Both the position numbers and the translations under genes were made by a program. From the NCBI GenBank assembly GCA_035259145.1, contig DATFWQ010000086.1, forward strand, positions 1-14,441: a stretch of 14,441 nucleotides of DNA, read 5' to 3'. The stretch comes from CF-161 sp035259145 (GTDB taxonomy: Bacteria > Chloroflexota > Dormibacteria > Dormibacterales > Dormibacteraceae). The stretch's first letter is position 1. Each line of letters opens with the position of its first letter. Under the pieces are notes generated by a model. The model was not told where the DNA came from. It saw only the letters and a list, made by a program, of their open reading frames with translations, and ran no database searches. Below, piece after piece: positions 1 to 6,755 of this stretch.

Positions 1-2
1 AA

Positions 3-125
3 CTCACGCTGCCGAGGATGGGGGACTCGGAGCTCCTGTTTGACCTGCTCTGGACCAGCCGGCGCGACCTGATGTTCGAAGGCGCCCTGGCCGGCGCGTC
101 CACGCTGCTGGAGTCGCTGAGGTGA
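3..125 (+). CDS. C-terminal tail of an upstream gene, possibly OpcA-like (partial)
   Basis: The frame starting at base 3 is open from the window edge to a TGA at 123-125 and ends in about 40 residues (motifs GDSELLFDLL and FEGALAGASTLLESL). The stop overlaps the GTG start of pgl in a GTGA arrangement, so this gene and pgl are probably translationally coupled. In many actinobacteria and related phyla the gene before pgl is opcA, encoding the glucose-6-phosphate dehydrogenase assembly factor. The acidic/leucine pattern followed by an alanine-leucine helix would fit an OpcA C-terminus. The identification rests mostly on context, because too little of the protein is present to recognise it firmly. 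Confidence 0.5.
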   Translation, partial: LTLPRMGDSELLFDLLWTSRRDLMFEGALAGASTLLESLR

Positions 126-769
126 ACGTCCGGTTGCTCGCTGACACCGAGGCTGTGGCCGTCGCGGCGGCCGACCTGATCGGCGAAGCCATCGCATCCG
201 GTGCGCGGACCCTTGTGCTGGCGGGCGGCTCGACCCCGAAGCGCGCCTACCAGCTGCTGGCAGAGCGGCCGCTCAGGTGGGGGAGGGTGACAGTTCTGTT
301 CGGCGATGAGCGCTGTGTGTCGCCGTTTGACCCTGAAAGCAACTACCGGATGGCGAAGGAGGAGCTCCTCGACCGGGTTGAGCCCGGCAGCGTGCACCGG
401 ATGCCGGCAGAGCTCGGCGCGGAGGAGGCCGCCGCGCTCTACGATCGTGTCGTGGGAGGCTTGTCGCCCCTCGACCTGGTGCTCCTTGGCATGGGCCCCG
501 ACGGGCACACCGCATCCCTCTTTCCTGGCAGCCCGGCACTGGAGGCGACCGGCTGCGCGGCGGCGGTCCACGGTGCGCCGAAGCCGCCCCCCGACCGGGT
601 CACCCTTACGCTGGGCGCGCTCCGAGAGGCAAGAAGGGTGGTGTTCATGATCACAGGAGGCGACAAGGCCGAGGCGCTGGCTCGTGCGCGTCGCGGCGAC
701 GTGCCTGCTGGCATGATTGCCGGCGCCGAGTTCCTGGTCGATCGCGCGGCAGCTGCGATGCTTGCCTGA
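122..769 (+). CDS. pgl: 6-phosphogluconolactonase
   Basis: This cytosolic enzyme hydrolyses 6-phosphogluconolactone to 6-phosphogluconate, the second step of the oxidative pentose phosphate pathway. The 215-residue product carries the family landmarks in order: a GGSTP phosphate-binding loop near residues 35-39, FGDERCV near 60-66, SNYRMAKEELL near 73-83 and the GMGPDGHTASLFPG signature near 123-136. It is slightly shorter than the usual 230-250 residues but looks complete. The GTG start overlaps the TGA of the upstream gene by 4 bases, and rpe begins 4 bases after the stop, so it sits inside a tightly packed operon. The start is supported because the family N-terminus normally begins only a few residues before the first beta strand. 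Confidence 0.95.
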   Translation: MNVRLLADTEAVAVAAADLIGEAIASGARTLVLAGGSTPKRAYQLLAERPLRWGRVTVLFGDERCVSPFDPESNYRMAKEELLDRVEPGSVHRMPAELGAEEAAALYDRVVGGLSPLDLVLLGMGPDGHTASLFPGSPALEATGCAAAVHGAPKPPPDRVTLTLGALREARRVVFMITGGDKAEALARARRGDVPAGMIAGAEFLVDRAAAAMLA

Positions 770-773
770 GCGC

Positions 774-1421
774 ATGGTCCAGGTCGTGGCGTCGATCCTG
801 TCCGCCGACCTGGCGCGACTCGGGGAACAGGTCCACGAGGCCGAAGTGGCAGGTGCCGACCGCATCCAGGTCGACGTAATGGACGGCCACTTCGTTCCCA
901 ACATCACGTTCGGGCCGGGCGTCGTGGAGGCGGTTCGTCGCGTGGCGCCTGGCCTGCCGATCGAGGCCCACTTGATGGTGGAACGGCCCGAGCGATTCAT
1001 CGATGCCTTTGCGGCGGCCGGCGCCGACTACATACTGATCCAGGTCGAGTCCACGCATTCCCTCTATCGCACGGTCCACGCTATCGCCGAGGCGGGCTGC
1101 CGCGCGGGGCTGGTTCTCAACCCGGCAACGCCGGTGGAAACGCTGCGTGAGCTGGTCCCCTACGTCTGCATGGTCAATGTAATGACCGTCGAGCCTGGGT
1201 TCGGCGGCCAGCAGTTCATCTCCACCAGCCCTGACAAGATCAAGCGGGTGCGAGAGCTCGCTCCCGCGTTGGAGATCGAGGTAGATGGGGGCATCGACGC
1301 CGAGACGGCGCCACTGGTGGTCGCAGCTGGTGCGAGCCTGCTGGTGGCCGGCACCTCCGTGTACGAGCACCCGGGTGGCGTCGCAGCCGGCATCAAGGCG
1401 CTGCGCGATGCAGCTCGCTGA
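774..1421 (+). CDS. rpe: Ribulose-phosphate 3-epimerase
   Basis: This enzyme interconverts ribulose 5-phosphate and xylulose 5-phosphate in the non-oxidative pentose phosphate branch. It is a 215-residue TIM barrel of normal family length. Visible motifs are SILSADLARL near residues 7-16, VDVMDGHFVPNITFGP near 33-48, EAHLMV near 65-69, MTVEPGFGGQ near 137-146 and EVDGGI near 169-174. The catalytic aspartates (Asp34 and Asp171) are present. The residue just before the VDVMDG motif, usually a metal-binding His, is Gln32 here, and a second usual His in the next conserved strand is Gln90. An upstream in-frame GTG at 717 exists, but it would add 19 unfamily-like residues inside pgl. ATG 774 matches the family N-terminus. 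The end overlaps rpiA by 14 bases. Confidence 0.95.
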   Translation: MVQVVASILSADLARLGEQVHEAEVAGADRIQVDVMDGHFVPNITFGPGVVEAVRRVAPGLPIEAHLMVERPERFIDAFAAAGADYILIQVESTHSLYRTVHAIAEAGCRAGLVLNPATPVETLRELVPYVCMVNVMTVEPGFGGQQFISTSPDKIKRVRELAPALEIEVDGGIDAETAPLVVAAGASLLVAGTSVYEHPGGVAAGIKALRDAAR

Positions 1422-2079
1422 TCACGATCCACAGAAGCGAGCTGCCGCCCAGCGAGCACTGGAACTGTTGGAGCCAGGCATGGTGGTGGGCGTCGGCACC
1501 GGCTCGACGACGCGATTCTTTATCGAGGGTTTAGCCGGGCGGCCGGTGGCGGTTGTTCCCACCTCCCGAGCCAGCGCCGACCTCGCCCGGGCGGCCGGCC
1601 TCGAGGTGCTTGAGGACACGCGCGGAGCGATCGATCTCGCGGTGGACGGGGCAGACGAGATCGATGATCGACTTCGACTCGTGAAAGGCCATGGTGGAGC
1701 CCTGTTTCGGGAAAAGATGGTGGCGATGGCAGCCAGGCGGTTCGTCGTCATCGCCGACGAATCCAAGCTGGTTGAGCGGCTCGGCCGCACGTTTGTGCCG
1801 GTCGAGGTGCCGCCGTTCCTCTGGAGCCACACGCTGGCGCGGCTGGCGCGTCTGGGCGCTGGATGCCGGCTGCGTGGTGGGGAGACGAGCCCCTATCGCA
1901 CCGACAACAGGAACCTGATCGTGGACCTGACGTTCCCGGACGGGATCTCAGACCCGGAGCAAACGGCGGTTGCGCTCAAGACCACTACAGGTGTGCTGGA
2001 ACATGGCCTTTTTCTGGGCCTTACGTGTGGCGCGATCATTGCCGGAGCCGGAGGGGTCCGGGTGCTCGGTGACCTCTAG
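1408..2079 (+). CDS. rpiA: Ribose-5-phosphate isomerase A
   Basis: This enzyme interconverts ribose 5-phosphate and ribulose 5-phosphate. The 223-residue protein has the RpiA signatures in order: GVGTGSTTRFFIE near residues 28-40, the DGADEID catalytic motif near 80-86 (Asp80 and Asp83), and KGHGGALFREK near 93-103, where Glu102 corresponds to the catalytic glutamate. A later KTTTGVLEHGLFLGL segment is typical of the C-terminus. The frame is open upstream to 1285, but that extension lies inside rpe and is not family-like. ATG 1408 gives the expected N-terminus and a 14-base overlap with rpe, implying coupled translation. The KGHGGAL variant replaces the commoner KGGGGAL. It ends 26 bases from the convergent kinase-like gene. 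Confidence 0.95.
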   Translation: MQLADHDPQKRAAAQRALELLEPGMVVGVGTGSTTRFFIEGLAGRPVAVVPTSRASADLARAAGLEVLEDTRGAIDLAVDGADEIDDRLRLVKGHGGALFREKMVAMAARRFVVIADESKLVERLGRTFVPVEVPPFLWSHTLARLARLGAGCRLRGGETSPYRTDNRNLIVDLTFPDGISDPEQTAVALKTTTGVLEHGLFLGLTCGAIIAGAGGVRVLGDL

Positions 2080-2105
2080 CCTCCTAGGGCGGTGGTGTCC
2101 GGCGC

Positions 2106-3779
2106 CTAGCCCCTTACTCGCTCAACGGTGAACACGCAGGAGAAGGTGCCGGTCGCGCAGCCGCACTCGGCTTCGTCGACGGTCCAGTCGTTGGCAAGCC
2201 CACCCCAGCGTAGTGCCGACTCGAACGCGGCCACCCAGAAGTGGCACGACTTCGCGGGCTTGATGCGGCCGAGCGCAAAGAGGTTCGCGTAATGGATGAT
2301 CCAGAACTGCCGCTTGTCGATCTGCTTCCACGCGTGAAGTGGCTCGCCGCGAACGCGGTCCATGCTGTGGTTGAACACGTAGAGCGCATCTGCCACCTTG
2401 CTCTCAGCGCGGCCCATCATTCTGAACGGCTTGGGCTGCGTGCTGCGTAGCCAGTCCTCTGTCACTGTGCGGCCGAGTGTGCGCAGGAAGCCGGGCGCGT
2501 CAGCCCCGAACACGATCTCGAAGCCTTCGGCCAGACGGCTGCTTTCGTCGGCGGTGGCGGTCCGCTCTCCATCATCCGGCGGGTCCATTGAGATGTACCT
2601 ATCCAGGCCTGCAGACTCCAGCACCTGGTGCCAGCGTCGCTCGCTCACCTCCTTCGCATGACGCATCACGCATGCGAAGTAAGAGTTGAGGATGGGCAGA
2701 GCGTGGTGAGTCAGGACGGGCACCCCCATCCGGTGCAGCATGCTCACCGCGGAGTCCGCCGGGATGGGGGCGGGCTGCGCGGGGACCATCGAAGCCACGA
2801 CGGGCGTCGTAACAGCCGCAGACTCGTGCCGGTCCATCTCCCCCTGCCGGCGAACGGTGGTGTCCTCGGTCTCGGATGGCTCGTTCATCGCGTAGACCGG
2901 CGCCGGCAGGTAGCCGGCGTGGGCCGACCGCTGGTCGGCCCCGGCCTGGTCGTGGTCCGGTACCTCTATCAGCGCTTCGAGCAGCTCCCACACCGACTGC
3001 TGACGCTCCGCCGGATCCTTGGACAGTGCCCGGGCCAGCACCCTGTCGACACCGGAAGGCAGGCGGTTGTTGCGTGCTGTCGCGGAAGGAACACGGCCAT
3101 TCAGCGTCGCAGTCAAGATCTCACCAACACTCCGGCCGCTGAACAGCTGTGTCTCCGTCAGGATCTCGAAGATCAGTACGCCGATGGCGTAGACGTCCGC
3201 CCGCCGGCTGGGTTCTTTGCCCTCGACCTGCTCAGGGGCCAGGTACTGAGGCGAACGCAGGTTGTAGCCCGGACTTGTGAGCGCCATGGGACCGGTGCGC
3301 CGGCTACCGATCCCGAACTCCGCCAGATAGGCGCGGCCTGAAGAATCGACCAGTACGTTGTTGGGCTTGAGGACGCGACAGACCAGGCCGAGGTCGTGGG
3401 CTCGCTCGAGCGCGTCGGCGATCTGGCTGACGACATTCCACAGCAGGTCGGCGTCGATTCGGTGCTCGGCCACGAGGAGGTCGAGCGTCGGCGCCTCGAG
3501 GAAGGGGGCGGTAGCGAAGGTGACATTGTCGTCTCTACCGACGTCGTACATAGGCAGGATGGCCGGATGATCCACCCGCGAGCAGAGACTGGCTTCTCGC
3601 CGCAGACGCTCCACGAGCGCAGCTTCCGGCTCGAGCTGGCGGTCGATGACCTTTAGCGCCCACTGCGAGCCCAGGCTGCCTGTCGCGCGATAAACGGCCG
3701 TGTGAGTGCCGTGCCCGAGGCACGTGAGCAGTTGATAGCCGCCGACGCTGGAGCCCCCCAGCTCCTGGATGTCTACCAC
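2106..3779 (-). CDS. Predicted Ser/Thr pseudokinase fused to a V4R-like C-terminal domain
   Basis: The 557-residue protein has an N-terminal eukaryotic-like kinase fold. It shows a glycine-rich loop (LGHGTHTAVY, 21-30), the ATP-anchoring Lys in WALK (Lys43), a probable helix-C Glu62, an APE motif (181-183) and RADVYAIG (193-200). The catalytic loop reads CRVLKPNN (134-141), with Val136 where the catalytic Asp of HRD should be. The DFG motif is EFG (154-156). Both changes together argue for a catalytically impaired pseudokinase. A linker of about 75 residues rich in Pro, Ala and acids follows. The C-terminal part (about 345-557) has no kinase homology. It ends in CATGTFSCVF (541-550), a C-x-x-G-x-x-x-C-x-F pattern like V4R (4-vinyl reductase) domains, a small-ligand sensor family. 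No membrane segment or PASTA repeat is seen. The start is GTG 3779, with no clear ribosome binding site. The kinase fold is certain; the V4R call is tentative. Confidence 0.85.
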   Translation of the reverse strand: MVDIQELGGSSVGGYQLLTCLGHGTHTAVYRATGSLGSQWALKVIDRQLEPEAALVERLRREASLCSRVDHPAILPMYDVGRDDNVTFATAPFLEAPTLDLLVAEHRIDADLLWNVVSQIADALERAHDLGLVCRVLKPNNVLVDSSGRAYLAEFGIGSRRTGPMALTSPGYNLRSPQYLAPEQVEGKEPSRRADVYAIGVLIFEILTETQLFSGRSVGEILTATLNGRVPSATARNNRLPSGVDRVLARALSKDPAERQQSVWELLEALIEVPDHDQAGADQRSAHAGYLPAPVYAMNEPSETEDTTVRRQGEMDRHESAAVTTPVVASMVPAQPAPIPADSAVSMLHRMGVPVLTHHALPILNSYFACVMRHAKEVSERRWHQVLESAGLDRYISMDPPDDGERTATADESSRLAEGFEIVFGADAPGFLRTLGRTVTEDWLRSTQPKPFRMMGRAESKVADALYVFNHSMDRVRGEPLHAWKQIDKRQFWIIHYANLFALGRIKPAKSCHFWVAAFESALRWGGLANDWTVDEAECGCATGTFSCVFTVERVRG

Positions 3780-3791
3780 GGCGTCATCAGC

Positions 3792-3797
3792 ACTCTA
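3792..3797 (-). promoter_or_regulatory. Possible -10 element for the pseudokinase gene
   Basis: Read on the minus strand, the hexamer is TAGAGT (4 of 6 matches to TATAAT), ending 12 bases before the GTG start at 3779. No Shine-Dalgarno sequence lies in those 12 bases, so transcription would give a leaderless or near-leaderless message. No convincing -35 is visible. This is a weak call based on position and base match only. Confidence 0.25.
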
Positions 3798-3907
3798 CTC
3801 TTGATGCCACCCGCGGCGCAGCAGTGCGTCGGCCCCACGGTACTCGTGCGTTCTCCCAATCCCACCGTGACACGCGTTTGTTGATCCGGTTCGTTTCCGG
3901 AGTTGAT

Positions 3908-3913
3908 TACACT
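3908..3913 (+). promoter_or_regulatory. Possible -10 element for gnd (leaderless start)
   Basis: The hexamer TACACT matches TATAAT at 4 of 6 positions. It ends 7 bases before the family-supported GTG start at 3921, the spacing expected if transcription begins at the start codon. A TTGATC at 3881-3886 is a possible -35, but the 21-base spacer is too long. No Shine-Dalgarno sequence is suitably placed for the GTG. Confidence 0.3.
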
Positions 3914-3920
3914 CGGCGTC

Positions 3921-5348
3921 GTGGCCCAGGCTACTTTCGGCGTATTCGGCCTGGCTGTAATGGGCCAGAACCTGGCTCGGAACGTGGCTTCACGCGGCGT
4001 GCCGGTGGCAGTTTACAACCGAACGCCGATCCGCACGCAGAGGATGATCTCCGAACGGGGCGCCGAGGGCCAGTTTCTGCCCAGCTTCGACGTCGACTCG
4101 TTTGTGACCTCGATCGCACGGCCCCGGACCATCCTCGTGATGGTCAAAGCGGGTTCGCCGGTCGACGAGGCCATTGCCGAGCTGCGCCCTCATCTGAGCC
4201 CGGGCGACATCGTCATCGACGGCGGCAACTCGTACTTCAAGGACACCCAGCGGCGGTGTGCCGAGCTGGAGGGCTCAGGGCTGGCCTTCATCGGCACCGG
4301 TGTGTCCGGCGGGGAGGAGGGGGCCCTGCGTGGTCCGAGCCTGATGCCAGGCGGCACGCTGGAGGCATACCGGCACGTGGAGCCGATCTTTACCCGGATC
4401 GCGGCCCAGGTGGGCGGCATGCCCTGCTGCACGTACATCGGCAGCGACGGCGCAGGGCACTACGTGAAGATGGTCCACAACGGCATCGAGTACGCAGACA
4501 TTCAGCTGATCGCCGAGGCATACGACTTCCTGCGCAGCGCGCTGGGGCTGACACCAGGCGAGCAGGCTGCCGTGTTCCGAGACTGGAACCAGGGCGACCT
4601 GGACTCCTACCTGATCCAGATAACGGCCGAGGTTCTGGCAAAAGTGGATGCGGCCACAGGCCGGCCGCTGGTAGACGTGATCGTGGACGAGGCCGAGCAG
4701 AAAGGGACGGGAAAGTGGACGTCCCAGGACGCGCTCGACCTCGGCACGCCGGTGACTGCCATAACCGAGGCGGTCTTCGCTCGCTTTCTCTCAGCGCAGA
4801 GGTCGGCCAGGGCCGTGGCCTCGGGTGTGCTGGCCGGGCCCTCGCCCAGTGTGCGGAATTCGGACGGTCTTGTGGAGGCGGTGCGCCATGCCCTATACGC
4901 TTCCAAGGTGGTTGCCTACGCTCAGGGATTCGAGCAGATGGCGACCGCGGCCAGCGAGCATGGCTGGGACCTCGACCTGGGCGCCATCGCGACTATCTGG
5001 AGGGGCGGCTGCATCATCCGCGCCCGCTTTCTGAACCGGATCAAAGAGGCCTTTGACGAACGCCCTGATCTGCCCAGCCTGCTGCTGGCGCCATACTTCC
5101 AGGACGCAGTGGCGAGTGCACAGGAGTCCTGGCGGCGCGTGGTGTGTGCTGCGGTGGAGATCGGTGTAGCGACCCCCGCGTTCTCGTCAGCGCTGGCGTA
5201 CTACGACGGCTATCGCCGCGAGCGTGGGCCGGCGAATCTCGTGCAAGGGCTGCGGGACTATTTCGGCGCACACACCTACCGGCGACTGGATCGGGAGGGC
5301 CACTTCCATGCCCGCTGGGCACAGGACGGGTCCGAGGTGGAGGCCTGA
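3921..5348 (+). CDS. gnd: 6-phosphogluconate dehydrogenase, decarboxylating (NADP-type)
   Basis: This enzyme oxidatively decarboxylates 6-phosphogluconate to ribulose 5-phosphate with NADP reduction, supplying the substrate of rpe and rpiA. The product is 475 residues, normal for the long-form enzyme. It has GLAVMGQNLARN (10-21) for the dinucleotide, VMVKAGSPVDEAI (73-85), DGGNSYFKDT (100-109), GVSGGEEGAL (127-136), and the active-site stretch GHYVKMVHNGIEYAD, with Lys183, His186, Asn187 and Glu190. RDYFGAHTYRR near the C-terminus binds substrate phosphate in the family. The frame is open from TTG 3903, but starting at GTG 3921 yields the usual MAxxxFGVFGLAVMG N-terminus. It is separated from the pgl-rpe-rpiA unit by the minus-strand pseudokinase and has its own upstream region. 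Confidence 0.96.
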   Translation: MAQATFGVFGLAVMGQNLARNVASRGVPVAVYNRTPIRTQRMISERGAEGQFLPSFDVDSFVTSIARPRTILVMVKAGSPVDEAIAELRPHLSPGDIVIDGGNSYFKDTQRRCAELEGSGLAFIGTGVSGGEEGALRGPSLMPGGTLEAYRHVEPIFTRIAAQVGGMPCCTYIGSDGAGHYVKMVHNGIEYADIQLIAEAYDFLRSALGLTPGEQAAVFRDWNQGDLDSYLIQITAEVLAKVDAATGRPLVDVIVDEAEQKGTGKWTSQDALDLGTPVTAITEAVFARFLSAQRSARAVASGVLAGPSPSVRNSDGLVEAVRHALYASKVVAYAQGFEQMATAASEHGWDLDLGAIATIWRGGCIIRARFLNRIKEAFDERPDLPSLLLAPYFQDAVASAQESWRRVVCAAVEIGVATPAFSSALAYYDGYRRERGPANLVQGLRDYFGAHTYRRLDREGHFHARWAQDGSEVEA

Positions 5349-5380
5349 GGCCCGACGCCGATGGGGGTGGCGGGGCTCGC

Positions 5381-5408
5381 GTGGCAGCCGTGACGCTGCC
5401 GGTAGACT
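5381..5408 (+). promoter_or_regulatory. Possible promoter of tRNA-Ser
   Basis: GTGGCA (5381-5386) and TAGACT (5403-5408) each match sigma-70 consensus hexamers at 4 of 6 positions with a 16-base spacer. The -10 ends 17 bases before the mature tRNA 5' end. The spacing is good, but the individual boxes are modest. Confidence 0.35.
5383..5400. terminator. Inverted repeat after gnd (possible terminator or operator)
   Basis: GGCAGC at 5383-5388 and GCTGCC at 5395-5400 form a perfect 6-bp stem with a 6-base loop, 34 bases after the gnd stop. No run of T follows, so if it ends gnd transcription it does so without a classic intrinsic tail. It also overlaps the possible -35 of the tRNA-Ser promoter. 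Confidence 0.3.
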
Positions 5409-5425
5409 TCGCTCGATCGGGCCAC

Positions 5426-5517
5426 GGAGAGGTCGCCTAGTCCGGTCGAGGGCGCGGCACTGGAAATGCCGTAGGCGGGCAACCGTCTCGTGGGTTCGAA
5501 TCCCACCCTCTCCGCCA
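5426..5517 (+). tRNA. tRNA-Ser (anticodon GGA), CCA encoded
   Basis: The full cloverleaf can be folded by hand. A perfect 7-bp acceptor stem pairs GGAGAGG (5426-5432) with CCTCTCC (5507-5513), followed by discriminator G 5514 and an encoded CCA at 5515-5517. The D stem is GCC/GGC (5435-5437 with 5451-5453). The anticodon stem is CGGCA/TGCCG with loop CTGGAAA, giving anticodon GGA at 5462-5464. A long variable arm of about 18 bases (5472-5489) folds into its own 5-bp stem. The T arm is GTGGG-TTCGAAT-CCCAC. Long variable arm, G discriminator and GGA anticodon identify a serine tRNA reading UCC and UCU. Confidence 0.97.
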
Positions 5518-5637
5518 GTTATCAAAATTGCCCTCAGGAGAGCCGTCGGCTGGTCCGGGAGCCAAGACTCCCTCGCCAGGCGCTTGTCCGACCTCCGACT
5601 GAACCTCCATCGCCCCGGCAGTGTAGTGCTTGATGGA

Positions 5638-6339
5638 GTGCTCACACCGCGGCTGTTGGCCACTGCAATCGCCCTCCTACTTGGGGGTTGCGGCCAGCAA
5701 GCACTCGTAGACGGCATGACAGCTGGCGCGCCGGGATCGCCGACCCCCAGCACGATCGAAACCTGTAATGCCGCTGAGACAGATCAGGTGGTCCAGCGCT
5801 TCATCGACAGCTTCGATCGCGGGAACATCAGGGAACTCGATCAACTTGTCGCAGGCGCCGACCTTTTCCAGTGGTACTCTACCGACCCGCCGGGGCAACG
5901 TATCGACCCTGGGGCACGCGACCGCGATAGCCTGATCGCCTACTTCGAAAAGCGGCACGAGGAGCATGAGCGCCTCCTGCTGAAGTCTTTCAGTTTCAAC
6001 GGGACCTCGGCCGGTTTCGGCAATTTCGGTTTCGAGCTCTTGCGCAGTGCTGACGACGGGCTTCCCCCAACACCTTATGTCGGCAAGGGCGCCATTGACT
6101 GCGGCAGGACCCCACGGACGCTGGTGGTCTGGTCAATGGCGCCAGCCAGAGCGTTCGGCCGGAATCCCCATGGCCGTCCTGATTGGCGCCCTCTTGATAA
6201 TCGCGTTAGTTGGAGGCGGAACGGCGTGGGATCGGTGCACCTGAATGTTGAATGGCACCGAGCGCACGCTCGCTCCGGCTTGCGTCCAATCGTGCTGCGC
6301 GGAAGTTCTACTTACGCATTGCCGAGCCCGTTCAGCTGA
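5638..6339 (+). CDS. Predicted lipoprotein with NTF2-like domain, C-terminus uncertain
   Basis: A short signal peptide (TPRLLATAIALLLGGC) ends in an LGGC lipobox with Cys18, predicting export and lipid anchoring. After a Ser/Pro/Thr-rich linker, residues about 47-168 (from DQVVQRFIDSFDRGNIRELDQL through TPYVGKGAIDCG to VVWSMA) have the helix-then-sheet pattern of small NTF2-like lipoproteins seen in Chloroflexota and actinobacteria. The specific function is unknown. The start is unsure: GTG 5638 fits a compact signal peptide, GTG 5626 is in frame just upstream, and neither has a good ribosome binding site. The last 65 or so residues are Arg/Trp/Asn-rich and do not look like a continuation of the fold. 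They may be readthrough after loss of the native stop or a frameshift near 6137-6165. Confidence 0.7.
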   Translation: MLTPRLLATAIALLLGGCGQQALVDGMTAGAPGSPTPSTIETCNAAETDQVVQRFIDSFDRGNIRELDQLVAGADLFQWYSTDPPGQRIDPGARDRDSLIAYFEKRHEEHERLLLKSFSFNGTSAGFGNFGFELLRSADDGLPPTPYVGKGAIDCGRTPRTLVVWSMAPARAFGRNPHGRPDWRPLDNRVSWRRNGVGSVHLNVEWHRAHARSGLRPIVLRGSSTYALPSPFS

Positions 6340-6487
6340 TCGTAAACACGACGTGCGCGACCGACAGGCCGCGGTTTCGGCCAGCTCCCGGCAATCGGCT
6401 GTCGAGGTCAAGGCGGGGAGCTGCCGGAAGACGTCTTGGGTTCTACAAATTTCCATTTGCCCCGCGACCCGAGGTCCCGTCCGCGAG

Positions 6488-6556
6488 CTGCTCGAACACT
6501 GTCCTCAGCTCTGGGCCCGGCGCAAGCAACAGGTTCGAAAAGTGTCCACGATGGCC
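6488..6556 (-). repeat. Diverged repeat, copy A
   Basis: Pairs with copy B at 9897-9966 in the same orientation. A 24-base core (6533-6556, GTTCGAAAAGTGTCCACGAT and on) differs from copy B at one base. The 45 bases before it match at roughly 60% with one extra base in copy B. On the minus strand copy A reads GHRGHFSNLLLAPGPELR then TVFEQLADG. The similarity to copy B persists at protein level across the indel, which suggests a shared coding ancestor rather than a pure DNA element. Confidence 0.6.
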
Positions 6557-6728
6557 GACCAAATTCCCTTGACCCGCCGCTTCACGGCCGATCTGTATTT
6601 GAGGAGGGGGTTCGAGAGTAATCGCCCCCGGCAGACCAGATTTCACGCTGACCTCGAACAGGGCGAGTCTCGTATTCAGAATGACGCCTAACGAGGAGTT
6701 CGAAACGCGCCGGCTGTTGGTGCCAGTA

Positions 6729-6755
6729 GCGTGTGCTCGAACTGCGAACACACGT
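6729..6755. repeat. Hairpin-forming inverted repeat
   Basis: CGTGTG (6730-6735) pairs with CACACG (6749-6754). Inside, TCG pairs with CGA around a 5-base AACTG loop, with a single C/A mismatch between the two stem parts. A competing pairing, CTCGAAC (6736-6742) with GTTCGAG (6754-6760), is also possible. There is no T run, so it is more like an operator or relic structure than an intrinsic terminator. Function unknown. Confidence 0.4.

Noticed and set aside
651..1370. Long minus-strand open frame of 239 codons
   Set aside because: Fully antisense to pgl/rpe; composition is Arg/His/Asp-rich without domain pattern, and openness follows from GC-rich codons of the real genes.
2080..2105. Imperfect CTAGGGCG/CGCCTAG pairing between rpiA and the pseudokinase, considered as a bidirectional terminator
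   Set aside because: The stem has a bulge, runs into the pseudokinase stop and lacks a T tract; too weak to annotate.
2628..3341. Plus-strand open frame of 237 codons
   Set aside because: Antisense to the pseudokinase gene, whose motifs run through the whole interval.
3824..5056. Plus-strand open frame of 410 codons overlapping gnd
   Set aside because: Arg/Gly-rich alternate frame of gnd. The gnd frame carries all the family motifs.
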